Below, piece by piece: positions 20,243 to 31,211 of a stretch of DNA of 59,010 bases (positions within the stretch are counted from its first letter, which is position 1; each line of letters starts with the position of its first letter). The stretch spans positions 1 through 59,010 of the forward strand of contig NZ_AOGY02000011.1 in NCBI RefSeq assembly GCF_000332455.1, written 5' to 3'. The notes beneath the pieces are model-generated. The model was not told where the DNA came from. It searched no databases and saw only the letters and a program-made list of their open reading frames with translations. This DNA comes from Leptospira vanthielii serovar Holland str. Waz Holland = ATCC 700522 (GTDB lineage: Bacteria; Spirochaetota; Leptospiria; Leptospirales; Leptospiraceae). The position numbers and the translations under genes were made by a program.

Positions 20243-20284
20243 AAGGCCTATCTCTATTGGTTCAAAACAAACTTTGATAGACCT
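20243..20284 (-). terminator. Imperfect hairpin in the murJ-ileS convergent gap
   Basis: AAGGCCTATC and GATAGACCTT pair with one internal mismatch around a 22-base loop. It lies in the 172-bp gap between convergent murJ and ileS. The T-run is weak. The rest of the gap shows no feature. Confidence 0.3.
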
Positions 20285-20331
20285 TCTTACATTATTTAAA
20301 TCGCGAACTAGCCAGTTTTTGGTTTTACTTC

Positions 20332-23082
20332 TTACTTCGGAGAAAGTTTGGAAACCACTCCTTCGCAGCGTGCGCATAGTGTTCCTTCTGTTTGTGAAAC
20401 ATGGCGCCAACAGCGTGGGCATTCGTGGTGGTGGGGTTTACGGATTTGAATGGAATCCTTTTCCCCTTTCCATTCCGAGAAAACTTCTCTGATGCCACCA
20501 GCTTCTAGTGTTACTTCGGATACCACAAAGAAGAGACTTAAGTCTTCGGGAGTGAGGCCAGTGCTTTTTAGTGAATCACCTAACACGAGAACTTCTGCTT
20601 CCAAAGACTTTCCTAGTTTTCCTAATTTTCTGGCTTCCTCTAAAGCTTTTTGCACAACTTCTTTGGTTTGAAAAACTGGTGCCAATTTCGATTCTAAATC
20701 GGAATCGATCCTTGCACTTAAGTCGAAAAAGTCAGAATAAAAAACAGAATCTTTCGCACCAAATTCATTCCAAACTTCTTCTGTTGTGAAAGATAGGATA
20801 GGTGCTAAGATTTTGGTGAGGGTTTCTAAAATCAAAGCCAGTGCATATTCAGAAGATTTTCTTGTTTTTGAATCCTTCGCATCACAGTACATTCTGTCCC
20901 GGATGATTTCAAAATAGTCCTGAGAAAGATCTACTGTGCAGAATACCAAAACTCTATGATACACTTGGTGGAAGTGGTAGTTTTCGTAGAGTTTTTTGGC
21001 ATCTTCATTAAGTTTTGCCAGTTTATGCAGATAATACCTGTCAACGGTTTCTAAATCTTCTTTTTTTAGATTCCATTTCAGTGATTCTGCATTGGTATTG
21101 CCTAAAAGATAACGGAATGTGTTCCGAATTTTGCGATAGGCTTCGGCCACTGTTTTGATCGAATCTTTTCCTATTTTAACATCGTCTCGGAAGTCTTGAG
21201 TCGAAACCCAAAGCCTTAGGATGTCGGCCCCGTATTGGTTGATGATATCCGTTGTGGGATTGATTACGTTCCCAAGGGATTTGGACATGGCATGTCCTTT
21301 TTCATCTAACACATAACCGTGGGTAAGGACAGATTTATACGGTGGTTTTTTTCGGATCGCCATAGACGGCCAAAGGGAAGATTGGAACCAACCTCTATGT
21401 TGGTCGGAACCTTCCAAATACAAATCGGCAGGTTCGCGATCCAGAGAATCACCAAACACGGCAAAGCTGGAAACACCAGAGTCAAACCAAACATCCAAAA
21501 TATCTTTGTCTTGTTTTAGATCTTCCGACCCGCATTTCGAACATTTACTTCCATCGGGCAGAAGGTCTTTGGCTTCTCTTTCATACCAAACTTCGATTCC
21601 TTCTTTTTTCACAATTTGGATGAAATGTTTGATGGTTTTGTCGTCCAAGTGAGTGAACCCACAAGACTTACAAGTAAACGAGGGAATGGGTACTCCCCAA
21701 TTCCTTTGTCTCGACAAACACCAGTCAGGTCTAGATTCCACCATAGAACGGATACGAGTGATCCCCCAGTCAGGAATCCATTGGACTTTGTCAATGGCCT
21801 TCAGTGATTCTTCTCTAAGGCCTGCATGGTCGATGGAAAAAAACCATTGTGGAGTGGCCCGAAAGATGAGAGGTTTTTTACTCCTCCAACTATGTGGGTA
21901 GGAGTGAGTGAATTCGGAGTAGTGGACGAGTGCATTTTTTTCTCTGAGGAGATCCACGATCTTAGGATTGGCATCCCAAATTTTGATTCCCTTCATCATT
22001 TCAAATTCGTCCGTATAACGGCCGTAATCGTCTACTGGAGAAAGAGGAGGAAGGCCGGCCGCAGTACCCACACGGTAGTCGTCTGTTCCGTGGCCAGGAG
22101 CCGTGTGGACACAACCCGTTCCCGCATCTATTGTCACATGATTTCCAAAAAGAGGAATGGAGTCTCTCTCGATAAACGGATGTAAGAAGGTCATTTTTCC
22201 CAGATCCGCACTCGTTAAAGAATGGATCTTTGTGAGTGTAATTCCCGTTTTTTGTTCTACTGCTTCTTTTAAGCCGTCCGCAAGTATCAGCCTTCCATGT
22301 GTATCCGATTGGAAAAGAGAGTAGTCCAAGTCTTGATTAAAACAAATCGCAAGGTTTGCCGGAAGTGTCCAAGGAGTGGTGGTCCAAATCAGGCAATAGG
22401 TATCTTTTTCGCCCTTCACGGCAAACTTTACATAGATGGAAGGAGAAACATGGTTTTGGTATTCGATCTCGGCTTCCGCATGCGCTGTTGCTAGATCAAT
22501 ACACCAATACACAGGTTTTTTTCCTTTGTAGATATATCCTTTTTCAAAAAGAGATCCAAAAACTTCCACAATTCTTGCTTCAAATTCCGGAGCCATGGTG
22601 AGATACTTTCTATCTTCTTGCCAGAAACATAAAAACCGACTGAGGTCTTCCCCTTGTTTGCCAACAAATTCTGTTGCATACTCGCGGCATTTTTTTCTAA
22701 GGTCGCTCGGACTTGTGTTCCTCGCTTCTTTGCCAAGATTCTTTAACACCTGTACTTCGATGGGAAGTCCATGACAATCCCATCCAGGAATCATATCGGC
22801 GTGAAAGCCAGCAAGTGATTTGGATTTAACAATGATATCTTTTAAAATTTTATTGAGAGAATGGCCCACATGGAAATTTCCATTGGCGTAGGGGGGGCCA
22901 TCGTGTAATACAAACGAAGGTTTGGATTTACGAATTTCCTTCATGGTTTGGAAGACTTTTTTCTCTTTCCAAATCTTAATTTGACCTGGTTCACGATTTG
23001 CCAGGTCGGCTTTCATAGGAAAGGAGGTCTCTGGAAGGAGAACCGTTTTAGAATAAGGATTTTCCGTTTCTGGTTTGGCCAT
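20332..23082 (-). CDS. ileS: Isoleucyl-tRNA synthetase
   Basis: A 916-residue class I synthetase charging tRNA-Ile. HIGH motif as HVGH (residues 71-74, in [13 protein letters not shown]), editing-domain segments ([26 protein letters not shown]), [28 protein letters not shown], the KMSKS motif as AMSKSLGN, and a C-terminal zinc finger CPRCWRHV...CARC. The length and the presence of the C-terminal zinc site fit the eubacterial type. Monocistronic. Confidence 0.98.
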   Translation of the reverse strand: MAKPETENPYSKTVLLPETSFPMKADLANREPGQIKIWKEKKVFQTMKEIRKSKPSFVLHDGPPYANGNFHVGHSLNKILKDIIVKSKSLAGFHADMIPGWDCHGLPIEVQVLKNLGKEARNTSPSDLRKKCREYATEFVGKQGEDLSRFLCFWQEDRKYLTMAPEFEARIVEVFGSLFEKGYIYKGKKPVYWCIDLATAHAEAEIEYQNHVSPSIYVKFAVKGEKDTYCLIWTTTPWTLPANLAICFNQDLDYSLFQSDTHGRLILADGLKEAVEQKTGITLTKIHSLTSADLGKMTFLHPFIERDSIPLFGNHVTIDAGTGCVHTAPGHGTDDYRVGTAAGLPPLSPVDDYGRYTDEFEMMKGIKIWDANPKIVDLLREKNALVHYSEFTHSYPHSWRSKKPLIFRATPQWFFSIDHAGLREESLKAIDKVQWIPDWGITRIRSMVESRPDWCLSRQRNWGVPIPSFTCKSCGFTHLDDKTIKHFIQIVKKEGIEVWYEREAKDLLPDGSKCSKCGSEDLKQDKDILDVWFDSGVSSFAVFGDSLDREPADLYLEGSDQHRGWFQSSLWPSMAIRKKPPYKSVLTHGYVLDEKGHAMSKSLGNVINPTTDIINQYGADILRLWVSTQDFRDDVKIGKDSIKTVAEAYRKIRNTFRYLLGNTNAESLKWNLKKEDLETVDRYYLHKLAKLNEDAKKLYENYHFHQVYHRVLVFCTVDLSQDYFEIIRDRMYCDAKDSKTRKSSEYALALILETLTKILAPILSFTTEEVWNEFGAKDSVFYSDFFDLSARIDSDLESKLAPVFQTKEVVQKALEEARKLGKLGKSLEAEVLVLGDSLKSTGLTPEDLSLFFVVSEVTLEAGGIREVFSEWKGEKDSIQIRKPHHHECPRCWRHVSQTEGTLCARCEGVVSKLSPK

Positions 23083-23144
23083 ATTAAGACCAATTTTTGG
23101 GGTCTAGGCCAAAGAGAAAACGGAAAAAAAATATTCCTTAGTTC

Positions 23145-23774
23145 TTAGAGTTTGACTCGAACCTTAGGTAATTCGTCCCGTAGTCGTACCACATCCGATT
23201 TTTCGAGTAAGGTTTTTTGCAAAACGAGATGTTTTAAGGAATTCAATTTCGAAAGGTTTTTGGGGAGAGTTTTGTATTCCCTCATGAGGGTTAGGTCAAG
23301 GATCTCTAAATTCGGAAGTTTTGTTATCACTTCAACGTCAGCCTCTGTTAGCCGAACTTTTGTTTCATCCAAAGCGAGAGTTTTTAATTTTTGTAAACGA
23401 GCAATCACCGGAGGAATTTCATTTAGTTCCGTTCTACCCAGAAGTAAAATTTCCAAGTTTTCTAAATTACCAATTTCTTCAGGTAAGGTTTTAATCGGGT
23501 TTCCAAAGAGATTCAAAATTTTCAATTGTTTGAGGTTTCCGATTTCTTTCGGGATCTCTTTTAGCGAGTCGTATTGGAGGGTGAGCTCTTCTACATGGCT
23601 TAAGTTACCAATGGATGCAGGTAAAACTCCCACTTCTTTGTTGGACAGATTGAGAACCCGATCTTCTTTATGGTTCTCGAACCATTCCTCTGCATTGACC
23701 ACTTCCTTATTGCATTGGAGAAATAAGGTTGTAATAAAAAAAACGGTAAGTGTTTGGTAAACAAAAGACTTCAT
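23145..23774 (-). CDS. Leucine-rich-repeat lipoprotein
   Basis: A 209-residue protein with an N-terminal signal and lipobox (FFITTLFLQC, Cys near residue 21), followed by about six 23-residue bacterial LRRs of the type LP..IGNL..L..L.L. Examples are LPASIGNLSHVEELTL, IPKEIGNLKQLKILNL and LPEEIGNLENLEIL. It is likely an exported, membrane-anchored binding protein of the LRR group expanded in Leptospira. The ligand is unknown. It is 13 bp downstream of the 732-aa gene and may be co-transcribed with it. Confidence 0.85.
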   Translation of the reverse strand: MKSFVYQTLTVFFITTLFLQCNKEVVNAEEWFENHKEDRVLNLSNKEVGVLPASIGNLSHVEELTLQYDSLKEIPKEIGNLKQLKILNLFGNPIKTLPEEIGNLENLEILLLGRTELNEIPPVIARLQKLKTLALDETKVRLTEADVEVITKLPNLEILDLTLMREYKTLPKNLSKLNSLKHLVLQKTLLEKSDVVRLRDELPKVRVKL

Positions 23775-23787
23775 AAAACCAGATTTT

Positions 23788-25986
23788 TCATTTTAAATAT
23801 TTATTATAGCCAAATTCTAATTCTCGAATGATAAACTGGATGTAATCCATTTGGTCACGATCTGATTTATAAATACTTGCTTCCTTTCTGTAATATTCCG
23901 CTAGTTGGGTTCTAAATAAAATGGTGCGAAAGTCGGCTTTGGATAGGATGAGTTCCTTCGGTCTGTTTTTTAATTGAAGTGCGTCTGGAATTTTCATCAC
24001 AACAGAAATTTGTAAGATCGCATGTTCAATCTCAGCTACAATTTTGTTTGATTCCTTTTTTTGATCAACTGCGGGAAGTTGAACTTTGATATCATCTACA
24101 CAATCTTCGATATGGTTTCGTAATCTTTTGAAATCATAAACCTTTTCGGCGATGCTATTGAATTTTTTCGGGTAAATAAATCCTTCCGCCACCTTCGCAA
24201 TGCCGAGTGACCTGTTTTCTTTAGGAGTGGATTGAGTTTGTTTTTCCGCAGTTGGTTTTTGTTTTCCATCAGAGCGATAAAGATATCCAAGTGTAAGACC
24301 AACAAGGAAACTAAAGAAAAAACCACTCACAATGTATTCCAAAGATCCCAGTAAAAGCGAAACTACAGTTGTAATGGATGCCAATGTTAAGAAAGTAAAA
24401 ACACCAACAGGAACATGAAATTTTTCCTGAAGCGCAGAAAAAGAAATTCTTGGTTCCTGTGGAAGGGGTTGGTTCGAACTTGTTTCTTCTTCTAATTCTT
24501 TTTCTGGAATTTCCTCTTTGTCTATATTTTGATCCGATCTATTTTTTAGAATCACACGGATTTGGTCGAGGATAGGAAGTTCGTTTCTGTAGTTGGAATC
24601 AGTTTTTGCCAGTGTGAAAGTATTGGCTTCTACTTTAGAAAGTTTTTTCTGATCTAGACAAAAAAGAATATGAAAGTTGTCCTCTTTCATTTCCAAACAA
24701 CCATAAATTTCTGAAAGGGAACTAACGATTTTCGAAATGACCTTGGAGGTTTCTAGTTCATTTTTGAGTCCAAGTGTTTTCACTTCTGCATTCAAATTAA
24801 GTTTGGTGAGAGTGAGTGTGTTTGTCGTATTGTCTTCGATTTTTGTCCCAAGTAGTTTGATTAGCGAAGTGACCGCTTCCTCTGCATCTTCCTTTTTTTG
24901 ATCTTTTAAACGTTTACTTAGTTTATCTAAAATGAGAAGGCTTTCCCTTACCGAGTTTCCCACTCGTTTCCCCTCATCGTTTGTGATTTTATCAAAAGGA
25001 AATTCTTGGAGGAGTGTTGTGAGGTTCGGAACAAAACTAACACCTGTTTTTAGAAGGTCTTCTGTTCGATTAGGGAGAGATGTTTCTAGTTCATTCAGTT
25101 TTTCTAAAAACCCAGTGTATTTATTTTCCGATGCATAACGTTTGAGATAAGGAAAGGAAAAAGTCCTTAGAGCATCAAGTTGTACGGCGAGGTGGCGCAC
25201 ATATTCAGGATTATATGGACCATTAGGTAAAATGAGATGGTAACCAGGAATGATCTCCACAAGTTTTGCTGTTTCTTTTCCCCTTGTAATTACATCCAAA
25301 ACGAAATCCTTCATAGGAATGTATCCGAAAGAATCCATTGTTTTACGGATCATGGATTCTAATTCACTTTCATAACTGAATTTTGTAGGGAAAAAATAAG
25401 TATTTCCTTTTTGATCAGAACGAACGAGGCCCGATCCTGGATTTTCTTCTTCTAAAAGTAATTCTCGACTGGCTCTGTTTTTTAAGAGTTGGTCAATCAA
25501 ATCGACACTATATTTAAAACAAGCTCTACGAAAGGGAACAACATCCGTCTTTTCTCTGTTTTGTGGGGCAATCATACTGATTCGCATCACCAGTTTTTGG
25601 TCAACCTGCAAAAGGAAGGGATAAAAATAAACGACGGGTTCTTTATTATGTTCGGTAAGTCCCGCAAGTTCTTTGAAGGCCTCTACAACCGCAACCCCCG
25701 ATTTATGAACTTCGGTGAGTTGGACTTGTTTAGAAAGTAATTCAGGAATGGAATCCACAGTTAAAAGTAGAGAAGGTGTGATTTCGGCGCTGCCATGCAT
25801 TTCCAATCTTCTGTGGCGCACACGAAGTTCTTCCAAAATCGCTTGTGATGTCATTGAGTAACTTGCAATATTTTTCGGCAATGGAATGAAAAATGAAGGA
25901 TCCATTGTTTCACCCGTAAGGGGTGTTTCTGAGTCTGTCGGGTCCAGGAATTGTTCCAAAATATACCTTCTGTAAACAAGTATCAA
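23788..25986 (-). CDS. Large protein of unknown function with two central membrane helices
   Basis: No domain is recognised. About 525 residues of soluble sequence are followed by a hydrophobic stretch (VFTFLTLASITTVVSLLLG and SGFFFSFLVGLTLGYLY), then about 150 residues, mostly helical, ending LEFGYNKYLK. The start is uncertain: TTG at 25986 is the longest, and ATG at 25905 (MDPSFFIPLP) is an attractive alternative. It looks Leptospira-specific. An LRR lipoprotein follows on the same strand. Possible membrane-anchored scaffold; no function can be assigned. Confidence 0.6.
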   Translation of the reverse strand: MILVYRRYILEQFLDPTDSETPLTGETMDPSFFIPLPKNIASYSMTSQAILEELRVRHRRLEMHGSAEITPSLLLTVDSIPELLSKQVQLTEVHKSGVAVVEAFKELAGLTEHNKEPVVYFYPFLLQVDQKLVMRISMIAPQNREKTDVVPFRRACFKYSVDLIDQLLKNRASRELLLEEENPGSGLVRSDQKGNTYFFPTKFSYESELESMIRKTMDSFGYIPMKDFVLDVITRGKETAKLVEIIPGYHLILPNGPYNPEYVRHLAVQLDALRTFSFPYLKRYASENKYTGFLEKLNELETSLPNRTEDLLKTGVSFVPNLTTLLQEFPFDKITNDEGKRVGNSVRESLLILDKLSKRLKDQKKEDAEEAVTSLIKLLGTKIEDNTTNTLTLTKLNLNAEVKTLGLKNELETSKVISKIVSSLSEIYGCLEMKEDNFHILFCLDQKKLSKVEANTFTLAKTDSNYRNELPILDQIRVILKNRSDQNIDKEEIPEKELEEETSSNQPLPQEPRISFSALQEKFHVPVGVFTFLTLASITTVVSLLLGSLEYIVSGFFFSFLVGLTLGYLYRSDGKQKPTAEKQTQSTPKENRSLGIAKVAEGFIYPKKFNSIAEKVYDFKRLRNHIEDCVDDIKVQLPAVDQKKESNKIVAEIEHAILQISVVMKIPDALQLKNRPKELILSKADFRTILFRTQLAEYYRKEASIYKSDRDQMDYIQFIIRELEFGYNKYLK

Positions 25987-26104
25987 AAACTATTTTTGAC
26001 AAATCAAGAGAGAAAGTTTGGTTCTCGGGGCTGGCCTTGGGTCTTTGGAGCTTCTTAAATCGAGAATTTTTGCCTAGATTTTGAAGAACCAATCCTACGT
26101 TTGT

Positions 26105-26116
26105 ATAAGTACTTAT
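26105..26116. promoter_or_regulatory. Palindrome ATAAGTACTTAT between divergent genes
   Basis: A perfect 12-base palindrome lies in the divergent intergenic region between the 732-aa gene and the chemoreceptor gene (roughly 25990-26236). It is a candidate operator. Nothing else recognisable is seen in this gap. Confidence 0.3.
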
Positions 26117-26236
26117 ATAAGGTCTCTCCATTGCTAATTAAATCTACAAACTGAGGCAGTGATCAAAATAACTTAAAAAATATCATAGAATAATTTATTG
26201 ATTAGACTTCCATCGATTAATTTCGTCTATTACTGT

Positions 26237-27778
26237 ATGGATATTAGATTGGCAGCGGTTCTGTTAGAACGCCAAAAAAAAGTAGATACATTTTTTCTCT
26301 GGGCAATTTTGGCCCACACTCCCCTTGTTTTTTTTCTCTCATTAGGATACGGTGCGACGACCGTAGTCACTCTATCGGCAGTACTACTTTCCTTTGTTTC
26401 ATTTGTGTTTTATCGTTTGGGACGAGGTACTTTTTTTCTAAGAGCTTGGAATGGAGCTGCCCTTATGATGTTCAGTGCCCTTTTGATTCAGGCACAGTTT
26501 GGTCGCATCGAAATGCACTTTCATGTATTCAGTGCTCTCGCCATTCTATTTGTCTATGAAGATTGGAGAGTTTTACTCGTAGCTGCACTTACTATCGCCA
26601 TACACCACTTAGTTGGAAATTACATTCAAGAATTCGATACAATCATATTCGGTATCAAAGTGATGGTTTACAGTTATGGAACGGGTCTTGAGATTGTTTT
26701 CACTCATGCTTTGTTTGTTGTTTTTGAAACTGGAATTCTAATTTATTTTTCCATACGTTCTTTTTTGGAACTAAAGAAACAAATCGAAGTACAAACCAAT
26801 TTAGAAACAGTGATTACGGGTGTTACAGCTGCAATGAATGAAGTATCTTCTGGAACGAAAACCTTTGTGGAAAATTCCAGTCTGATCTCTCAAAAAGTTC
26901 GCGAATTTGAAAGTTCTTTTCAAACACAATCCTCTTCGATTGAAGCAATTTCGGCAGCAACCGAAGAAACAGCCGCTTCCAGCCAATTGATATTAGAAGG
27001 ATCCAACAGGCAAATCAAAGAAGTTAGAACCGTAGAGGAATTGAATCGAAATTTATTTAGTTTGAACGAAGGTTTTGTGACTTCCTTGGAAGTGATGCGC
27101 TCCAAAATCCAAGAGTCCGCAGATAGTGTCAAAAAAACAGAGACAGAATTTTCTGGTTTGTATCAATCCATGGAAGTAGCAGTGGATGATTCTGAAAAGA
27201 TGGAAGAAATATTGGAACTTATTTCGGATATCGCTGAAAAGGTCAACTTACTATCGTTAAATGCATCTATCGAGGCCGCACGTGCAGGAGATGCTGGCCG
27301 GGGGTTTGCGGTAGTTGCCTCAGAAATCTCGAAACTTGCTGACTCTACAGCAGAAGCGACTAAGAATATATCTTCAATATCTGGAAAGATCAAATCCGCA
27401 ATCCAAGTCAGTTTTAAACAATCCAATCAAATCAACCAAACGGTTCAAAGTTTTGTTAAGTCCATTCTTTCCTCAGAAGTAGGGATGAGAGAACTCACAG
27501 TAAAAATTACAGGAACTCTCTCTGCATTTGAACAACAAGAACAAGCACTCCAAACCTTAGATCAAATTGCGCAAGAGATGCAACTTTCTAGTAAAGAACA
27601 GTCGACAAGTATGGAAGAAATCTCGGCGTCAGTTTTGGATTTGAATGTGAAAACCCAAACCAACTTGGGAACTAGTTCCAATATGATTGCACTCATTGAA
27701 AAAGGAAATGTGATTTTCAACGGTTTGAAGGGATCTTTTGAATCCTTGGCTGCCGTCATTGAAGATGAAAAATCATAG
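26237..27778 (+). CDS. Methyl-accepting chemotaxis protein with multi-helix membrane sensor
   Basis: The start ATG 26237 ([17 protein letters not shown]) is preferred; 26198 gives 13 extra residues. Residues 15-185 hold about six membrane helices with a [10 protein letters not shown] motif and later AIHHLVGN; these His residues could bind metal or haem. The cytoplasmic part ends in the MCP signalling hairpin [40 protein letters not shown]. It should signal to CheA/CheW at the inner membrane. The SCO-like gene overlaps its 3' end. Confidence 0.88.
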   Translation: MDIRLAAVLLERQKKVDTFFLWAILAHTPLVFFLSLGYGATTVVTLSAVLLSFVSFVFYRLGRGTFFLRAWNGAALMMFSALLIQAQFGRIEMHFHVFSALAILFVYEDWRVLLVAALTIAIHHLVGNYIQEFDTIIFGIKVMVYSYGTGLEIVFTHALFVVFETGILIYFSIRSFLELKKQIEVQTNLETVITGVTAAMNEVSSGTKTFVENSSLISQKVREFESSFQTQSSSIEAISAATEETAASSQLILEGSNRQIKEVRTVEELNRNLFSLNEGFVTSLEVMRSKIQESADSVKKTETEFSGLYQSMEVAVDDSEKMEEILELISDIAEKVNLLSLNASIEAARAGDAGRGFAVVASEISKLADSTAEATKNISSISGKIKSAIQVSFKQSNQINQTVQSFVKSILSSEVGMRELTVKITGTLSAFEQQEQALQTLDQIAQEMQLSSKEQSTSMEEISASVLDLNVKTQTNLGTSSNMIALIEKGNVIFNGLKGSFESLAAVIEDEKS

Positions 27779-28331
27779 AACAACCTTCAAAAACCTAGGA
27801 CTTATATTCCTTGGGGTTTCCTTTTTAGTCGTTCTTAGCTTAAACATTGGTTACTTTGCAAAAAAGTCTAGGTTTGTGGAATGTTCTTTTTGTAAAGACA
27901 GGTTCCAGTTAGAACCAAAAAAAACTTGGATTTGGATCTATCCTGGGCTTGTGGGATGTGGAAAAAAATGTCCTTTGGCCTTAGAAACTCTTCGTCGTTT
28001 CCAAGATCAATTTCCCGAAATTCCATCTTCCTTTTATTTTTTAGTTACCGATCCGAGTGAAACAGAGGAAACAATCCAATCCTATTTAGCTTATTACCAA
28101 AAGAGTTTAAGGATCAGGGCCCTTCGTCCGAAAACGGAAGAAGAAATTGGGTTCTATCGGAAGTTAGGTGCTTATTTACCTGTCCACCCATCTCTAAAAA
28201 AAAGAGATGAACATGGGACTCAATTTTTTTTAATCCCACCCAATCGCGATCTTATGTATTTAATACCGAAATTGGGAGAAGAAGAGTTGCTCGAAATACG
28301 AAAGGAAATTGAATCCAAACCCATTAACTGA
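27765..28331 (+). CDS. SCO1/SenC-like thioredoxin-fold protein
   Basis: The start at ATG 27765 overlaps the MCP stop by 14 bp. It has an N-terminal membrane anchor ([22 protein letters not shown]), an extra [11 protein letters not shown] pair, then [20 protein letters not shown] with a CxxxC motif as in SCO copper chaperones (CxxxCP), followed by [13 protein letters not shown]. In SCO proteins a distal His completes the copper site; VHPSL near residue 146 is a candidate. Possible role in cytochrome oxidase copper insertion or thiol redox in the periplasm. Confidence 0.65.
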   Translation: MKNHRTTFKNLGLIFLGVSFLVVLSLNIGYFAKKSRFVECSFCKDRFQLEPKKTWIWIYPGLVGCGKKCPLALETLRRFQDQFPEIPSSFYFLVTDPSETEETIQSYLAYYQKSLRIRALRPKTEEEIGFYRKLGAYLPVHPSLKKRDEHGTQFFLIPPNRDLMYLIPKLGEEELLEIRKEIESKPIN

Positions 28332-28340
28332 TGTTAATGG
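28321..28340. terminator. Hairpin spanning convergent stop codons
   Basis: CCATTAAC and GTTAATGG form a perfect 8-bp stem with loop TGAT, covering the stop codons of both the SCO-like gene and speD. There is no strong T-run, so it is only a possible bidirectional terminator. Confidence 0.35.
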
Positions 28341-29095
28341 ATCATGTGGTAAACTTCTTTCATTTCCTCACGTAAAAGTTTCATTTTGTTCGGCACATCT
28401 GGATGAGTAATGTCTTCTGGGTTCAGCAGATAGTTTTCGGGACCTAGTTCTTTAATCATCATTTTTGTTTGCCAAGTATTGTCTTGAGGCATATTGATGT
28501 CTGAAAGAAAAGTATAGTTTCTTTTTAGTTCTGGTTTTACAAAATCCAAAATGGAATTAAAATGGTGGTCGTTGTAAATTTTTCTGCCATCCGCTAAACG
28601 AGTGTATCCTCGGACTACATAATCAATATAAACAACATCACATTCAAAGGCTTCAAATAAATAATTGATGGAGTCCAAGGGAATGATCTCTCCACAAGTG
28701 GAAATATCAATGTCGACACGAAAGGAACAAATCCCATCCGGATCGGCGGCATCAGGATAAGTGTGGACTGTGATGTGCGATTTGTCTAGGTGCATACTCA
28801 CTTGGGCCGAAGGGATGGGATTTCCGCCACCTTTGACATCACTCATAAGAACCATAGCAGAAGCACCTACAGGATCGTAGTCTTGTGCTGAGACAGAAAG
28901 AATATTGGCATCAATTCGTTTGACAACCTCTTTAGAAATTTCTGTAATTTTGCTAGCATTGTATTTGTCGTGGATATAACTTACGTATCTACCTTTTTGT
29001 TCGTCATCCAAAGTGATGCAAAAATCGTAGAGGTTAAAACTCAAAACTTTTGTCAGATTGTTGAAACCGGAAAGTTTGATTTTTTCTTTATCCAT
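28334..29095 (-). CDS. speD: S-adenosylmethionine decarboxylase proenzyme, E. coli type
   Basis: Pyruvoyl enzyme supplying decarboxylated SAM for spermidine synthesis. The start at 29095 (MDKEKIKLSGFNNLTKVLSF) is chosen by alignment with E. coli SpeD and the upstream AGGTAGC; a longer frame up to 29206 has no family support. Landmarks: LSGFNNLTK, QDYDPVGASAMVL, LDKSHITVHTYPD (cleavage Ser106), FRVDIDISTCGEIIPL and YIDYVVRGYTR. The length of 253 residues is normal. No speE is visible nearby. Confidence 0.96.
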   Translation of the reverse strand: MDKEKIKLSGFNNLTKVLSFNLYDFCITLDDEQKGRYVSYIHDKYNASKITEISKEVVKRIDANILSVSAQDYDPVGASAMVLMSDVKGGGNPIPSAQVSMHLDKSHITVHTYPDAADPDGICSFRVDIDISTCGEIIPLDSINYLFEAFECDVVYIDYVVRGYTRLADGRKIYNDHHFNSILDFVKPELKRNYTFLSDINMPQDNTWQTKMMIKELGPENYLLNPEDITHPDVPNKMKLLREEMKEVYHMIH

Positions 29096-29176
29096 TGCTA
29101 CCTGCTTGTATAAAGAACAGAAATTCGGCTTTTCGGTGAGAGGCAACTGAAATAACGAGAAAGTTTTAGAAAAGTC

Positions 29177-30808
29177 ATGGAAAACAAAATGGAATGGTGG
29201 AAACAAACTTCAATTTATCAAATTTACCCTTGGTCCTTTCAGGATTCTAACGGGGACGGGATCGGCGATTTACAAGGGATTCTTGGGCGTTTGGACCAAA
29301 TTCAAAATTTGGGTGTGGAAACCATTTGGTTCTCTCCCTTTTATAAAAGCCCGGGCGAAGACTTTGGATACGATATTTCTGACTATACCTCCATTGATCC
29401 CAGATTTGGAACCATGGATGACTGTGACAAACTCATAAGAGAAATCCACAAACGAAAGATGCGGATAGTTCTCGATATGGTGATGAACCATACTTCAGAC
29501 AAACACCCATGGTTTTTGGAATCTAAATCCTCTAAAGAAAATCCCAAAAGAGATTTTTATATATGGAGAAAGGGAACCAAAAAAACTCCGAACAATTGGA
29601 TTTCTATGGTGGGAACCTCAGGTTGGAATTATGACAAAACAACGGATGAATCCTACTATAGTAATTTTTTATCCTTCCAACCAGATTTGAACTATCGGAA
29701 TCCTAAAGTCAAAAAAGCAATGTTTGGTGTTCTCGATTTTTGGCTCCGTAAGGGAGTGGATGGGTTTCGGCTCGATATCTTTAATTCGATTTATAAAGAT
29801 GAGAGTTTTCGAGATAACCCATCTAGTTTGCGCTATTTCCCCACACCAGATAACCATGATGAGGCGTTCTTTCAAAAGAAACAATACAATTTGAATTTAC
29901 CCGAGTCCTTTCAGTTTGCCAAAGAAGTCCGTAAACATATCTCCAAATACAAACAAAAACCATTTCTCATTGGTGAGGTGAGTGGATCGGACAAAGTTTT
30001 AAAATCCTTTTTAGGAGAAAAAGCAGACGGACTGAATCTTGTCTTTCAATTTGAACTGATCCACTTTGATTACCATGCTAAATTTTTCAAAGAGCTTTTG
30101 GAGAAAAATGAAAGAGTATTTCCAGCTCCTTATACTCCGACTTATGTTTTGGGAAACCATGACCAAAGGCGTTATATTGACAGGTTAGGTGGTGATATTC
30201 GTAAGGCAAAAGTACTTTCCGCATTTCAGTTTTTGGCAAGGGGGATTCCCGTTGTGTATTATGGGGAAGAAATTGCAAGGAAGGAAGGGCGGATCTCAAG
30301 TTTTATTGGAAAAGACCCCATTGCCAAAATGAATCGTTTGGTTCCTTTATTTTTATCCAATTTTCTTGGGATATATATCAACAGAGACAATTGTCGCCTG
30401 CCCATGTTATGGGAGATGAGTCCGAATGCTGGATTTTCAAAGGGAAGTCCTTGGTTGCCTGTTGGTAAATTTCAAGAGGAAGATACTGTTCTCCATCAAA
30501 AAACAAACAAAGATTCCCTCTGGAACCATTACAAAGCCTTATTCCATTTAAGAAAAGGATCCGTAGTTTTGAAAGAGGGTAGTGTAAGAACCAAATCTTC
30601 TACTCACCCCGACGTATTGTGTTTTGAACGAATCCTTGGTGATAAGGTTGTGATTGTGTATTTAAACTTTGGGGAGAAGGATAGTAAGGAGGTGATTCCT
30701 AAGGGATCTAAGATGTTGTATCAGTTTGGTGGGGCAAAAGAACTGGGAGGATTCCTCCAATTGGGATCCCATTCGGGGGCTGTTTTTGAAACAAAATTAA
30801 AGAAGTAA
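29177..30808 (+). CDS. GH13 alpha-glucosidase / oligo-1,6-glucosidase-like
   Basis: A 543-residue alpha-amylase-family hydrolase acting on alpha-glucosides. TIM-barrel motifs: IYQIYPWSFQDSNGDGIGDL, DMVMNHTSDKHPWF, GVDGFRLDIFN (nucleophile Asp200), FLIGEVSG (acid/base Glu267) and YVLGNHDQRR (Asp329). NGDGIGDL is the calcium-type loop of the oligo-1,6-glucosidase/trehalose-hydrolase group. There is no signal peptide, so it acts on internalised sugars. The start could be 29177 or ATG 29189. It is divergent from speD. Confidence 0.92.
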   Translation: MENKMEWWKQTSIYQIYPWSFQDSNGDGIGDLQGILGRLDQIQNLGVETIWFSPFYKSPGEDFGYDISDYTSIDPRFGTMDDCDKLIREIHKRKMRIVLDMVMNHTSDKHPWFLESKSSKENPKRDFYIWRKGTKKTPNNWISMVGTSGWNYDKTTDESYYSNFLSFQPDLNYRNPKVKKAMFGVLDFWLRKGVDGFRLDIFNSIYKDESFRDNPSSLRYFPTPDNHDEAFFQKKQYNLNLPESFQFAKEVRKHISKYKQKPFLIGEVSGSDKVLKSFLGEKADGLNLVFQFELIHFDYHAKFFKELLEKNERVFPAPYTPTYVLGNHDQRRYIDRLGGDIRKAKVLSAFQFLARGIPVVYYGEEIARKEGRISSFIGKDPIAKMNRLVPLFLSNFLGIYINRDNCRLPMLWEMSPNAGFSKGSPWLPVGKFQEEDTVLHQKTNKDSLWNHYKALFHLRKGSVVLKEGSVRTKSSTHPDVLCFERILGDKVVIVYLNFGEKDSKEVIPKGSKMLYQFGGAKELGGFLQLGSHSGAVFETKLKK

Positions 30809-31090
30809 ATACCCGTTAAGATTCAGTATTTTTAAGATCTTTTGGATCTGTGGGTTTACGTTGATAAGTAGTAGTGTCACTCCCTGTTTTTGGTAAGCCA
30901 TTTTTTTGTATAAAAGAAGTCCAAGAACAGCGGAGGATACTTCTTCCACATTAGAAAAATCTAAGTAGAGAGAGGAGACTCCTTTTTGGAAGATATATGT
31001 CATGTCTTTCTCTAGGCCCGCGGCTGAGTATACGTCCAACCGATTCGACTCAATTCGATAACAATTTTCTTCTACTGATTTTGTGACCAT
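30797..31090 (-). CDS. STAS-domain anti-sigma-factor antagonist
   Basis: The start at ATG 31090 is preferred because GAGGG lies just upstream. The 97-residue single STAS domain has strand/helix order with LYLDFSNVEEVSSAVLGLLL, where Ser at EVSSAV is the phospho-acceptor position, and an RLDVYSAAGLE first segment. It is expected to work in a partner-switching cascade with a kinase and phosphatase located elsewhere. Its end overlaps the convergent GH13 gene by 12 bp. Confidence 0.8.
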   Translation of the reverse strand: MVTKSVEENCYRIESNRLDVYSAAGLEKDMTYIFQKGVSSLYLDFSNVEEVSSAVLGLLLYKKMAYQKQGVTLLLINVNPQIQKILKILNLNGYLLL

Positions 31091-31211
31091 ATTGTCCCTC
31101 ACAAAACAAAGAACGGTAAAAGGAAAAAATACATTAGGGCCTGTGGTTAAAAAAGATTAGAGATTTTTTATAAATATTCCTAAGATTTTCCTTTTGACCC
31201 TAAAGTTTCAT